A stretch of DNA of 42,774 bases from NCBI GenBank assembly GCA_003427395.1, contig BFEA01000527.1, positions 277,574 through 320,347 of the forward strand, read 5' to 3'. A model generated the notes under the pieces. The model did not search any database. It was given only the letters and a program-made list of their open reading frames with translations, and had not been told where the DNA came from. Every line of letters starts with the position of its first letter. Position 1 is the first letter of the stretch. Positions 1-8,999 of this stretch are shown here, piece by piece. A program made the position numbers and the translations under genes. This DNA comes from Chara braunii (lineage: Eukaryota > Streptophyta > Charophyceae > Charales > Characeae).

Positions 1-197
1 ACAAACAGAATTGCCCGGTAAACCGTAGGCAGAGAGAGAGAAGAGGACAACAAACGAGGGGCTGTGACAAACTGTTTCGTCGGAGTTTCACCGACTCATA
101 TAGTCGGTGAAACTCCGACGAAACAGTTTGTCACAGCCCCTCGTTTGTTGTCCTCTTCTCTCTGTCTGCCTACGGTTTACCGGGCAATTCTGTTTGT
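1..197. repeat. Near-perfect inverted repeat (foldback), 97-bp arms
   Basis: Positions 1-96 and 102-197 are reverse complements with one mismatch that I can see, around a 5-base centre (97-101). The arm begins at the first base of the window, so the structure may continue upstream. The outer end of the second arm runs into TA-rich sequence (GACGATATATATA). A single arm of the same sequence recurs at 5972-6048, again followed by an AT run, so the arm belongs to a repeated element. It could be a foldback element, two head-to-head element ends, or an assembly palindrome at a contig edge. Confidence 0.85.
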
Positions 198-519
198 GAC
201 GATATATATATAAAATAACATATATGTACAGGGTAACCAGCGTTTGGGACGGGCTGAACGCCCGAAACCAAATGCCCGAACGTACGAGAACCCTTGGGGA
301 TGCGTTCCGCTGTTCGGGCCGAACGTAGACAAAAAGATGAAGAAAAAAAAATCAAAAAAATTATAAAAATATGGAAAAAAAAGTTATGACGAATAATAAA
401 ATAAACAAAATTTTCCTGAGCATTACATCCAGATTCCTTACCAAATTTGAAATCAAAATCAAACAAATAAAATAAAATTAATAAGAAAAATAAGAAAAAA
501 ATTCAAAAAATGAAAAGCG

Positions 520-613
520 AATTAAAATTAGCGAGTGAGCTAGCACGTTTTCGACACCACCATCTTTGGTGGTTTTTCATGTTTTTTTGGCACAGCCAAA
601 TGCCCTGAAAATT
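520..613 (+). repeat. Left half of a repeat block split by Penelope-like element 1
   Basis: The block has the words GAGCACGTTTT-GACACC-CCATCTTTGG followed by a TTGGC...GAAAAT stretch. It stops exactly where the Penelope-like element's direct repeat begins. The uninterrupted version sits at 5694-5868. The block is AT-rich and has no coding potential that I recognise. Confidence 0.6.
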
Positions 614-1175
614 AGGGACAGGGGTGGTCCCAGCACTTCGGTAGATTTTTCGTTGTTTCGGCTTGGTGTGTTTTTTTACGATTTGCTTGGTTGTGGTTTC
701 GTTTTGTCCCGGACACGTTGGTCCTGGTTTCACCGGTTCCGGAACGGAGGCCGAGGAATATAACTGGAAGACGTGCCGCACAGAACCCTGAGATTTTTTC
801 GGAACTATATCAGCAATGATTGAGTAGGTTGCAGTCCTTTCCGGGACCGGAATCGTTCGAGCCGGCCGCAATGGTGAATAGGATGATGCTGGAAGGTTGG
901 TGGCATGACGACGTAGTCAAGGGTGAAGTCAAGGCGGATAAAGCCCCCTGAGGACAACCGCGTGGCTGCAGTCGAAACCGGTCGGGGTAGCCATACCCAC
1001 CGGAGTGTGATTCATTCAGTTGTTGTTGATGAACCGCGTGTTTCATTCAGTTTTGTTGATGAACCGCGTGTTATAATTTTACATGTACTGGACTACATGT
1101 CTTGAGTGGGCTATGTACTTGTGCATGATGGGTTGATCACATCACTTGTCACGCACACCTTCAACCAACAAACCT
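613..1175 (+). repeat. Left direct terminal repeat (pLTR) of element 1
   Basis: Starts at TAGGGACAGGGGTGG and ends at CAACAAACCT. It matches 5008-5570 at the same length with few substitutions. Terminal direct repeats of this kind in Penelope-like elements are called pseudo-LTRs and arise from tandem or partial-tandem insertion. The Gag-like start codon lies 167 bp downstream, so this repeat probably contains the promoter, although I see no clear core promoter motif. Confidence 0.85.
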
Positions 1176-1342
1176 ACTGTGGCGCGAGTGAACCTACTCG
1201 GATTATGAATTGCCCGGGTTTGAGTGAGCACGTTAGATGTGCGACTTCTACATCTACGGGTCAACAAGTCACATCACCGTGAGGAACATTCGCTGAAGCG
1301 TGAAGCAGTGGAAGGTACCGACACCATAACGTATTGAGAAGG

Positions 1343-2566
1343 ATGGCGAATCGTGGATATTGGGATACCGGGCGCGATGTTGAACGTGAGCGCCGTGACA
1401 CGAGACATGAAGGGCGACGAGAAGACAGCCGCGAAGGCTATCGTAGCGCTGGAAGGGAGTACTACCAAGAAGACGTGCGTGAAGCGGTATGGGATCGAGG
1501 ATACATGTCAGGGGAACGCCGAAGGCGAGCACCACCGACATGCTTCGAATGCGGACAAGTCGGCCACTACCACAATCAATGTCCGAAGCTAACGGGCGAA
1601 GGAAGCTCACGCCAGGGCGAAGCGCGCTTGCAACCAAGGCTTGGAACGGAAGAGGAATCACCGGAACGAGCAAAACTGAAACGACAAATTGAAGACCTTG
1701 GAGCATCCATCACCTCCATGCAGGGACATATCAAAGCCGAAAATCGGAAGAAGGCGAAGAAAGAGAAACGGAGGTTAGAGAAGGCGGAGCGACTGAAGAA
1801 AGACGAGGAAGAACAACGAGCCAAAGAAAAGAAAGAGGCGAAGAAACAGGCAAAGCTCAAGGAAGCCGAGGATTTTCGCATGCAAATGAGGAAAGAAGTA
1901 CGTATGGAAGCGGCAAGAGTAGCAGGGGAACTACGAGATGTAGTGTCCGAGGATTGGCGGGATCAGATCAAAGAGGAACTGAGACGCATTGTAACAGCGA
2001 TATTGCCGAGCGAGAAAGAGAAAGGGAAAGCTAAACAACAGTCTCCACCATCCACCGGGAAATCAGGATCTGGGAGTAGTAGCAGCGCAAGTGACGTCGA
2101 ATCACTTCGACGACGTACAAGGAGACTGGCAATAACTGAGAAGCGCAAGCGGAGCATGGAGAAAACGCTTGGAAGCAGTTCACCTGTGATGCAACCCGCC
2201 AAACGGACACCACGTACTGCGCAAGTTAAACCGGTGAAGTTAGCAGCAAAACTGCAGACAGCTAAGAAGGCTGACAAGATGAAGACACCGCCTCCTCGAT
2301 GCACTCCACGACGACGCACACCACGCACGAAGATTGCGGCAACACTGGGTACTCCCGGGAAGGAAAATTTCATTTGTGAGAATATCAGAGTACTGGCCGA
2401 ATATGGAGCGGATGAACTTAAGGACATCTGCAGGAAGGAGGAAGTGGAGTACGGAAACAAGACGGTGGCAGCGATGAATATCGCCGAGAAACGAGCAGCC
2501 GAGGCGTACGATAACCCGAATCAGGGAGTCGTTGAAGGGGATGCAGAAGTTGAGGAGATTGACTAG
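1343..2566 (+). CDS. Gag-like CCHC zinc-knuckle / coiled-coil protein of Penelope-like element 1
   Basis: The frame is open for 407 codons from the first ATG (1343), which lies shortly after the left terminal repeat. An Arg-rich N-terminus is followed by one zinc knuckle, CFECGQVGHYHNQC (residues about 67-80, CX2CX4HX4C). Next comes a highly charged Lys/Glu helix (about 115-185) that should form a coiled coil. A basic Ser/Pro/Thr linker follows, and finally a segment near 360-400 with the pattern LKDICRKEEVEYGNKTVAA that resembles a SAP-like helix-turn-helix. The likely role is nucleic-acid binding in the retroelement RNP. Element 2 has a homologous ORF with the same order of parts, which supports this as a real element protein. 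The frame is intact. Known Penelope-like elements do not uniformly carry such an ORF, so its function is inferred. Confidence 0.8.
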   Translation: MANRGYWDTGRDVERERRDTRHEGRREDSREGYRSAGREYYQEDVREAVWDRGYMSGERRRRAPPTCFECGQVGHYHNQCPKLTGEGSSRQGEARLQPRLGTEEESPERAKLKRQIEDLGASITSMQGHIKAENRKKAKKEKRRLEKAERLKKDEEEQRAKEKKEAKKQAKLKEAEDFRMQMRKEVRMEAARVAGELRDVVSEDWRDQIKEELRRIVTAILPSEKEKGKAKQQSPPSTGKSGSGSSSSASDVESLRRRTRRLAITEKRKRSMEKTLGSSSPVMQPAKRTPRTAQVKPVKLAAKLQTAKKADKMKTPPPRCTPRRRTPRTKIAATLGTPGKENFICENIRVLAEYGADELKDICRKEEVEYGNKTVAAMNIAEKRAAEAYDNPNQGVVEGDAEVEEID

Positions 2567-2608
2567 GGTGATGCCGAAGTTGGCACGGAATCAGGAGACG
2601 AAGCATGA

Positions 2609-2962
2609 ACTGAGAGGGAAGTTGATTGTTTGTGGAAACTGTGTAGAGTGCTTGTTGAATACCGTACGACGCTTGGATTTGATAAGAGAATTGAGAGGTT
2701 GTACCGACTGATTGTTATCTCGTTGACTGTCAACGGCCAGGCTAAGTGGCTTACAAAGTGTATTGGATCATGGCACCGAATGTTTGAGGCATTAGGAGTT
2801 GGGTTCGTGGACTCATGCAACGTAGTTTACATATTAGCCTCACCATGGTGTAAGGCTCAATACGTTGGAAAAACATGCAGGGACGTCGACGTGCGATGGC
2901 GTGAACACACCTCACGGTGTGATCGTCGAAGTAAAGACACGCACCTGTATCGCTGGTGGTAA
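2609..2962 (+). pseudogene. GIY-YIG endonuclease segment of Penelope-like element 1
   Basis: The frame contains VYILASPWCKAQYVGKT followed by a conserved WREH. These match the GIY...YIG pair and the downstream Arg/His of GIY-YIG nucleases, which nick the target DNA for target-primed reverse transcription. No ATG opens this frame: it is open from 2609, just after a TGA. It ends in TAA at 2960-2962 after YRWW. In element 2 the same position reads through (YRWWRCFG) for about 30 more residues. The reverse transcriptase lies immediately downstream in another frame. The piece is therefore probably a decayed part of a longer GIY-YIG/RT protein. Confidence 0.75.
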
Positions 2963-2989
2963 TGTTTTGGGAGAGAAAAGAGTTCACAT

Positions 2990-4346
2990 CTCCCAGAGTG
3001 AAGCAGAGGGATATATGTTGAGTGTGAGTAGCACCGATTTGAAGTGTTTGGAGCTGGACACAGTGAGGGAACTGAAAGGACGGTTGAGCGGGTTAGTCTG
3101 TACACCCCTTGACAGGAACACGGGGGAGACATTAGTTCTCTGCCCGCTGTTGTATCACGAAGCCATGATGACAACCTTTGTCTGTAATGCAGGGTACCGT
3201 ATTGTAGACAGGAGTGAGGCAGCCATCCTCGAGGAGATGAAGGGTGACGTGTTGGGACACGGCCTAAAGCAGCTCGTCAAGGTAGAGAAGCGGGGCACCT
3301 TCGGCAACGCTTACGTTCTACCGAAGCACAAGGATTTAGATCGATTTCGACCGATCTGTCCTTCGTACTGCGAACCTACAGTAAAAGCTTCGAGGTTGGC
3401 GGCGAAAGCACTCAATCACCTACTGTTTGCCTTACCTGCAGCATGGCACTTCAACATGAAGGCGGTCCCAGAAATCGTTCCACGCATCAATAAGATGAAC
3501 AAGAAGATCCGGCAACAAAGGAGGGAAGGCGATCATGTCTTATCGATGTCGTACGACATCAAAGACATGTTCAGTAAATTACCACATGCAAAAATCATGG
3601 AAGCTGTTAATTGGATCATCGGACATTTCATCTCGAAAGGGAAGACCGCAGTCAGAGTGAATCCACGAGGACGGGGCGGTAGTTTCGGAAGGACGACCAG
3701 AGCGGACCATTGGCGGAGCATTGAACTGGAGACACTGAGGCGGTTTGTTGAATTTGACCTGAAGCATACATACACCAAAGCTACGGGCGTAATCTTGAAG
3801 CAGGTGATTGGGATTCCTATGGGCAGAAGTACGAGCCCGCCGTTGGCGTGCATCATGTGTGCGCACGCCGAGTTCAAATTTCTGTCAGGCTTGGGGAAGG
3901 CAAGAGGTAATGTGTTTGGCACCCGACTGATTGATGGCGTCAACCTGATAATTGTGTCGAAGGGGGGTGATGAGAGGAACGGAACCAGGATTAGGGAGTT
4001 GTTCGAATGTTGTTATCCCAACACACTCACCCTGAAGAGGACGGATGACGGTAGCGGGACATAGGAATTTCTGGGATTGGAGATGCGGTTACAGGATGAT
4101 TTCCCGTATGTAGGGTGCGTTCAGATGTCTAGGAACGAACGGTCTGTGTGGTCAGACGAGGAACTCGAGTTCAAAAATGGACAGAGCTTCAGATCTTGGG
4201 GAACCAAATCACACAAAAGCGCGGTCATCGCAAGCAGGCTCCACAGAATAGATAGAAACACAACGGACGGGAGCGAGTTACCAGACAGGGTCTTGACTTT
4301 GAGCCGGGAACTTAGACTCATGGATTTCCCCACCAAATTTTTTTAA
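2990..4346 (+). pseudogene. Penelope-type reverse transcriptase, inactivated
   Basis: Homology to element 2 starts near 3023. Finger motifs include LPKHKDLDRFRPICPSY. Motif A is SYDIKDMFSKLPH and keeps its catalytic Asp. Motif B is IGIPMGRSTSPPLACI, the Penelope-type version. Motif C reads RLIDGVNLI: the second Asp of the usual DD pair is Gly (element 2 has LIDDV). A TAG at 4062-4064 sits where element 2 has Trp (SSWEF), and a TAA at 4344-4346 sits where element 2 has Leu before RVLKRF. Thumb-like sequence (SRLHRIDRNTTDGSELPDRV) follows the first stop. The enzyme would copy element RNA at a nicked target; this copy cannot. Confidence 0.85.
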
Positions 4347-4349
4347 CGT

Positions 4350-4807
4350 GTTCTAAAGAGATTCGGAACTGGCAGAGATTCGACATGGCATTATATCTGG
4401 TCCTGGTTGTCTAGCGACGTACCGAACCTTTCGCTGTAGGACAGAGCTAGGAAGAAGGGACGATGAGGTAGCAGTTACTAGTGACGTTGCACAGCCGCAA
4501 GTTAACAAGCATGGGTTGTTGTAGCTATGGGATGTTAGACAATGTGTGGATGGATTACATCTAGGATATTGTGACACAATAGTAGGATGTAAGAGCGTGG
4601 TACCAGATCTGAGTAGCTGTGTTGTCTTGTAAGTGTAGTAAGTCATACATTTTCACGCCGTTTATTGCTAGTGATTGTTTGGGTGAATAATGTGAAGTAT
4701 AGACGTACAGGGACAGGGTTGGGTATTCGCACCATAAGGAAGAATGAAGCGGTGCTTCGTTCCTGTCATCTTCTCAATGGACCTTTTGCATTCTTTTGCA
4801 TTTCTTT
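4350..4807 (+). other. 3' untranslated part of Penelope-like element 1
   Basis: No coding frame that I can support. In-frame RT homology (RVLKRFGTGRD) runs about 90 bases past the TAA at 4344, and then the sequence is featureless up to the 121-bp tandem duplication. Confidence 0.4.
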
Positions 4808-5049
4808 CTTCACTTTCAGTGACCAAGTGGGATGAGGTGATTACAGTGTAGTACATTCCAATTGTGATGGAAGCGACATAGGCATATAGGGACAGGGGTA
4901 GCCCCAACACTTCTGTAGAAGTTTCGTTCTTCACTTTCAGCGACCAATTGGGATGGGGTGATTACAATGTAATACATTCCAGTTGTGATGGAAGCGACAT
5001 AGGCATATAGGGACAGGGGTGGTCCCAACACTTCGGTAGATTTTTCATT
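4808..5049 (+). repeat. 121-bp tandem duplication next to the right pLTR
   Basis: Two copies start at CTTCACTTTCAG (4808 and 4929) and run through the TAGGGACAGGGGT word with a handful of substitutions. The second copy runs into the start of the right terminal repeat at 5008. The left terminal repeat therefore begins inside what is, at the right side, the end of a duplicated unit. This suggests the terminal repeat boundary was set by a partial tandem or slipped copy. Confidence 0.8.
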
Positions 5050-5570
5050 GTTTTGGCTTGGTGTGTTGTTTTACGATTTGCTTGGTTGTGGTTTCGTTCT
5101 GTCCCGGACACATTGGTCCCGGTTTCACCGGTTCCGGAACGGAGGCCGAGGAACCAGACTGGAAGACATGCCGCACAGAACCCTGAGATTTTTTCGAAAC
5201 TATATCAGCAATAATTGAGTAGGTTGCAGGCCTTTCCGGGACCGGAATCGTTCGAACCCGCCGCAATGGTGAATAGGGCGATGTCGGAAGGTTGGTGGCA
5301 TGACGGCGTAGTCAAGGGTGAAGTCAAGGTGGATAAAGCCCCCTGAGGACGACCTCGTGGCTGCGGTCAAAACCAGTCAGGGTAGCCATGCCCACCAAAG
5401 TGTGATTCATTCAGTTGTTGTTGATGAACCGCATGTTTCATTCAGTTTTGTTGATGAACCGCGTGTTATAACTTTACATGTACTGGACTACTTGTCTTGA
5501 GTGGGCTATGTACTTGTGCATGATGGGTTGATCACATCACTTGTCACGCACACCTTCAACCAACAAACCT
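5008..5570 (+). repeat. Right direct terminal repeat (pLTR) of element 1
   Basis: Same length and order as 613-1175, with scattered, mostly transition-type differences. It ends at CAACAAACCT, immediately before target sequence CAAAATTTAC. Confidence 0.85.
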
Positions 5571-5868
5571 CAAAATTTACAGATGTTAACATCACATGAT
5601 ACAAGACGCATTAAAAAAGTTTCAAAAAATCATAAGATTGTTTAGGCCCCGCAATAAAGTGAAAACAAAAAGTCAAGGTGACAAAAAATAAAGTAGTGAG
5701 TGCGCGAGCACGTTTTGACACCTCCATCTTTGGCAATTTGTAATTGTTGTTTGGCTTAGTGAAATAACTTCAAAATCTTTAAGAATATACCTCGCATCAT
5801 AGAGAACGCACAAAAAACAATTCAGAAAAAAAAAAACTTTCTTTTGGGCCCCGAAATAGTTTTTGGCG
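5571..5868 (+). repeat. Right half of the split target block and an uninterrupted copy
   Basis: 5572-5690 carries CAAAATTTACAG...CATCACATGAT...ACGCATT...GGCCCCGCAATA. 5694-5868 carries the whole block in order: GAGCACGTTTTGACACC, CCATCTTTGG, CTTCAAAATC, CATCATAGAGAACGCAC and GGGCCCCGAAATA. The second copy thus aligns first to sequence left of the Penelope-like element (520-613) and then to sequence right of it. It acts as an empty-site paralogue. Confidence 0.6.
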
Positions 5869-5971
5869 GGAGCCTAACGCCTTCGGGTTCGGACCCCGAA
5901 CGCCCGTACGCACGGAGGTCGACCGGGGAACCTCCGTACGTACGGGGTGGTGACCCTGTATATATATATAT

Positions 5972-6048
5972 GCAGTTTGTCACAGCCCCTCGTTTGTTGT
6001 CCTCTTCTCTCTCTCTGCCTACGGTTTACCGGGCAGTTCTGTTTGTGA
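5972..6048 (+). repeat. Single arm of the 1-197 foldback
   Basis: CAGTTTGTCACAGCCCCTCG through GTTTGTGACGATAT repeats the second arm of the inverted repeat at the window start (about 122-205) with minor changes. Both copies are followed by an AT run. Confidence 0.85.

Positions 6049-6106
<58 letters not shown>
6049..6106. repeat. (AT)n microsatellite
   Basis: About 28 uninterrupted AT dinucleotides. ORFs across it encode only Ile-Tyr repeats and are not real. Confidence 0.95.
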
Positions 6107-6108
<2 letters not shown>

Positions 6109-7380
6109 TGTTAATAATCATATGGATGTGTTCGTTCCCATGCAACATTGTTGACGTGTGTGTTATGTTCTTTATTTTCAACTTTTTTTTTAAATCAAGT
6201 CTGTCATAAACTGATATGCCCCTTGTCCAACACAAAGGGGCACCCCCTATGTGTTAGATATCCAATCCTTACCTATTGCCACGCTCTGCCTCGAAGTCAA
6301 AGTCACCGTGAAGGTCGAATGACTATTTTCGTCAATTGTTTTATATCATGAGGAGGTGATCCCTTGTGAAATTTCAACCTCGACATTTGTGTGTTATGTG
6401 TGACCCTGAAACCCATGAAGCGCCGCACAGTTTTGGGTAACGCATGAATCACCACCATGACATCTCATCATGTGGTCACACATGACTGGGTGTTAGTATG
6501 ATCTCGCCTATGCATTTATTCGTTTTATTTATCTCTCGCAAGCCATACCTCATCACTCGTGCACAATTTGAGTTGTGGGTTGGAATATTTGTAAAGGGAC
6601 TACGCATAAAGAGTCATGCTTGAAGATTATGTTTGTGAGAATGAGACGCGTTGTAGTTTCGATGTCCTAGTCGACCGGCGTAGGGCCGCAATTGGGAGAT
6701 CAACACCTTAAGCTTCTGTTCGCGTGCGGGTTCGATCAGGCATGACCGCACATAACCCCTATGCTACAACGAGAAACGCCCTTGACTGATCCACCTTTGC
6801 AATTGAATGTAAAAACTTTCGTAATGTGGATTGCCAGCTTGGCGGGGATACACCCATCTAAGGGATGATGCCAAAGTTATGTTGTACCTCGCAAGATGAT
6901 ATCTTGTTGTAGGGACTCATGAGAGGTATAGCTGCCACACTTGGTCAGAGCGGCGAAACTTCTTATGTTATTCGCGTGACACTACCGAATCGTGCATCAC
7001 GAGGTCAGGAGGGTCCCCTCGGTGAGACCAATGCGCTTGCCAGCGGAGCTTGTCATAGCAGATTACAATGGTTTGACAGTTGTTCAAGCCTCGACTTCAA
7101 AGCACCCTCTCACTTTTACCTCGTTATATGGTTCGAGTAATAACGAACTAGGGTCAAGGAACTAAATACCTGTTGATGAAAAATCTTTCACGGCCCAATC
7201 GCTATACCGTACTCTTTGACGTGCACTCATTCTCTGTTTTTCAATTGCATCAGCGTTTGTTCATTGTAGTCCCCATAGTCGTGATTCTAGATAAGATTAG
7301 TGGACTTCAGGTTCAGGAAGAAAAGGGGCTCCAGAGCGTTTCGGACGCAAGAGGCCACAACTTCACGTGCTTCCTTCTCC
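6107..7380. other. Unassigned intergenic sequence
   Basis: I see no coding frame, RNA gene or element ends that I can support. Frames are short and show no recognisable motif. Composition is mixed, without obvious tandem repeats. Confidence 0.5.
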
Positions 7381-8500
7381 CTTAGTCATTTTCCCCTTCT
7401 TGATTTACTCGTCACCTCCGTATTCACCAAACTTCCCCTCCTGTTTACCAGTCTTGCTTTATCCCGATTCCTCATCTTAAAAAGATCTCACGAGGGAGAT
7501 GAGTTTGATCCTCTTTCCCTACTTAACCTCTCGCCAGGCTAGCTTCTCTTTGTAATCCCGACGCGCATAGATGTTTCCCTTGCCCTCTCTCTTCCAGTCT
7601 GTCGTCTTCACCCTTCTTTTTCTCTTCACTTCCTTATACTTTCTCAAACAATTTATTGGTCTCACACCTTTTCCTTTTCACATACTCAACTTCGTGTTTC
7701 TTCTCACCATTACATTGGCGGGTGACCATTCTCACATCCAAGTGTGCTGGCTAGTGCCTTTTTTTCTCATACTGATAAACTTTTCCTTTTTTTTCCTTCG
7801 CTTCCTTTTCCCCTCCTTCATACCATTTCTCTTCGCTATCGCTTCCTGTGTTTTCTCACGCACTTCGTCCTTTTCTCTTTCACTCTCTAGTTACTCCCCA
7901 TGTAGTACCTCTCATCCCCAATTATGCACTTATACTAGTTTATAGTCAGTTTATAGATATCGTGATTACTAACGTTTTTGAAGTTTTTCCTTCCTGTTAT
8001 AATCTCGCTCATTAGTTCTTTCATTAGTACATTTTTATCCGAACCTAGCCGCTTTCGTGGCCAGCTTTACTGGAGTTCGATGTGCACTCCTCTCTCGATT
8101 GGGAGTCTTACTCCGCTAGCGCCTCTCTCATAGTCTCATTTTCTTTATTCTCGCTTTCTAATCCTCCCCTCCACCTTCTCTCTCACTTTCTTCCCTTTCT
8201 TACTAATTGAATGTTCATTCTCTCTCACTCATGCCTCTTGATTGTAACTCGAACGCACCTGGCTGTGATCCAAACCAGGTAGGCACCATTGTGTTTTTTT
8301 CCCTTCCTTGGTCGCTAGTCTTCACTCGATCAGGCTTTCATTTTCTCTTCCACTATTTCGTTGTCTCTCTCGCATGTGACCACTCTCAGTATGGTGCTCT
8401 CCCTCTCCCTCTCTCTCGCTTCTCTCTCACCCACTACCTCGCTTCTTTTTCTCTCGCTTCACCTTCGTTTGGAGCACACACGCGAGATCGCGCTTGACGT
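7380..8500. other. Strongly pyrimidine-rich tract on the + strand
   Basis: Over about 1.1 kb the + strand is dominated by C and T, with many CTTTTCTCTTC-like runs. This yields long Ser/Phe/Leu-rich frames that I do not accept as genes. Such asymmetric tracts can form triplexes, or can be old purine/pyrimidine satellite. No gene is recognised. Confidence 0.6.
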
Positions 8501-8551
8501 CTGTTGTCCACGCTTGCACACTATTTCTCTTACTGCGTGCTAATAACCGAC

Positions 8552-8998
8552 TCACAACAAACTTGCAGCTAGACTGCAATCGTTTTTCCAGGACGCATTC
8601 ACCTCTCCCATCCCCATATGCAGCTCGCCAGCCTGTGTAAGCGCCAGTAGACCGTTATTACATACGTGAAGGTCCTTGCATCGCTCACAGGGGTCCCATA
8701 GTTTGAGTTGTTTTTCATCCACGTGCTTGCCCCTCCCTGTAAACCTGGCGGCACCCACAGCTAAGAGCATGCGGATACACATGTCGTTACTGCGAACGTA
8801 GGCCCGACTGTGAGCAACGGTTACCTGGGTCGCGTTCTTCCCCTTGTTCGCGTATCCCCCTGAATGTTTCCTCCTCCTCTTCTGCCCTCTCACATATATT
8901 CGCTCAAACAGTTGTTGCTGCACACAGTGATCTTTGTTCTCAAAACGATCACCTTGGCCTGCTAAGCTTCGAAATTCCTCCCTTACTTTCGGGTGCAT
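8552..8998 (-). CDS. Orphan 148-codon ORF, unknown product
   Basis: An ATG-initiated frame on the minus strand with mixed amino-acid composition, unlike the pyrimidine-tract frames beside it. It is basic in the middle (RGQKRRRKHSGGYANKGK) and has a Cys cluster near residue 105-115 (CERCKDLHVC). There are no transmembrane segments or signal peptide. I recognise no family. It may be an exon of an intron-containing gene, an element fragment, or a chance frame. Confidence 0.25.
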   Translation of the reverse strand: MHPKVREEFRSLAGQGDRFENKDHCVQQQLFERIYVRGQKRRRKHSGGYANKGKNATQVTVAHSRAYVRSNDMCIRMLLAVGAARFTGRGKHVDEKQLKLWDPCERCKDLHVCNNGLLALTQAGELHMGMGEVNASWKNDCSLAASLL

Positions 8999-8999
8999 T

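Larger units (their letters stand above)
614..5571 (+). mobile_element. Penelope-like retroelement 1 with upstream GIY-YIG
   Basis: The element has 563-bp direct repeats at its ends (613-1175 and 5008-5570). Between them lie a Gag-like CCHC/coiled-coil ORF, a GIY-YIG segment and a Penelope-type reverse transcriptase. The endonuclease upstream of RT is the permuted arrangement known for the Naiad/Chlamys Penelope-like elements; canonical Penelope elements carry GIY-YIG after RT. The short word AAAATT borders both sides (608-613 and 5572-5577) as a candidate target duplication. RT motif C is mutated and in-frame stops are present, so this copy is dead. Compared with element 2 it lacks about 1 kb between GIY-YIG and RT. 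Confidence 0.85.
227..5960. mobile_element. Putative TIR element split by Penelope-like element 1
   Basis: TACAGGGTAACC at 227-238 and its imperfect complement GGTGACCCTGTA at 5949-5960 form a 12-bp inverted pair with one mismatch. Both are bordered outside by TA repeats, as expected for insertion at TA-rich sites. GC-rich segments full of CGTACG-like words lie just inside both ends (about 240-330 and 5865-5945). The interior is AT-rich and carries two copies of a repeated block, one of them interrupted by the Penelope-like insertion. No transposase is visible. A CAGGG start is common in hAT-type elements, but that affiliation is only a suggestion. The two ends could also belong to different elements. 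Confidence 0.35.

Noticed and set aside
5844-6235. Frames with Ile-Tyr repeats
   Set aside because: Translation of (AT)n.
7300-7945. Hydrophobic Phe/Leu/Ser-rich frames resembling membrane proteins
   Set aside because: Composition is explained by the pyrimidine-rich tract; no conserved motif, and neighbouring frames look alike.
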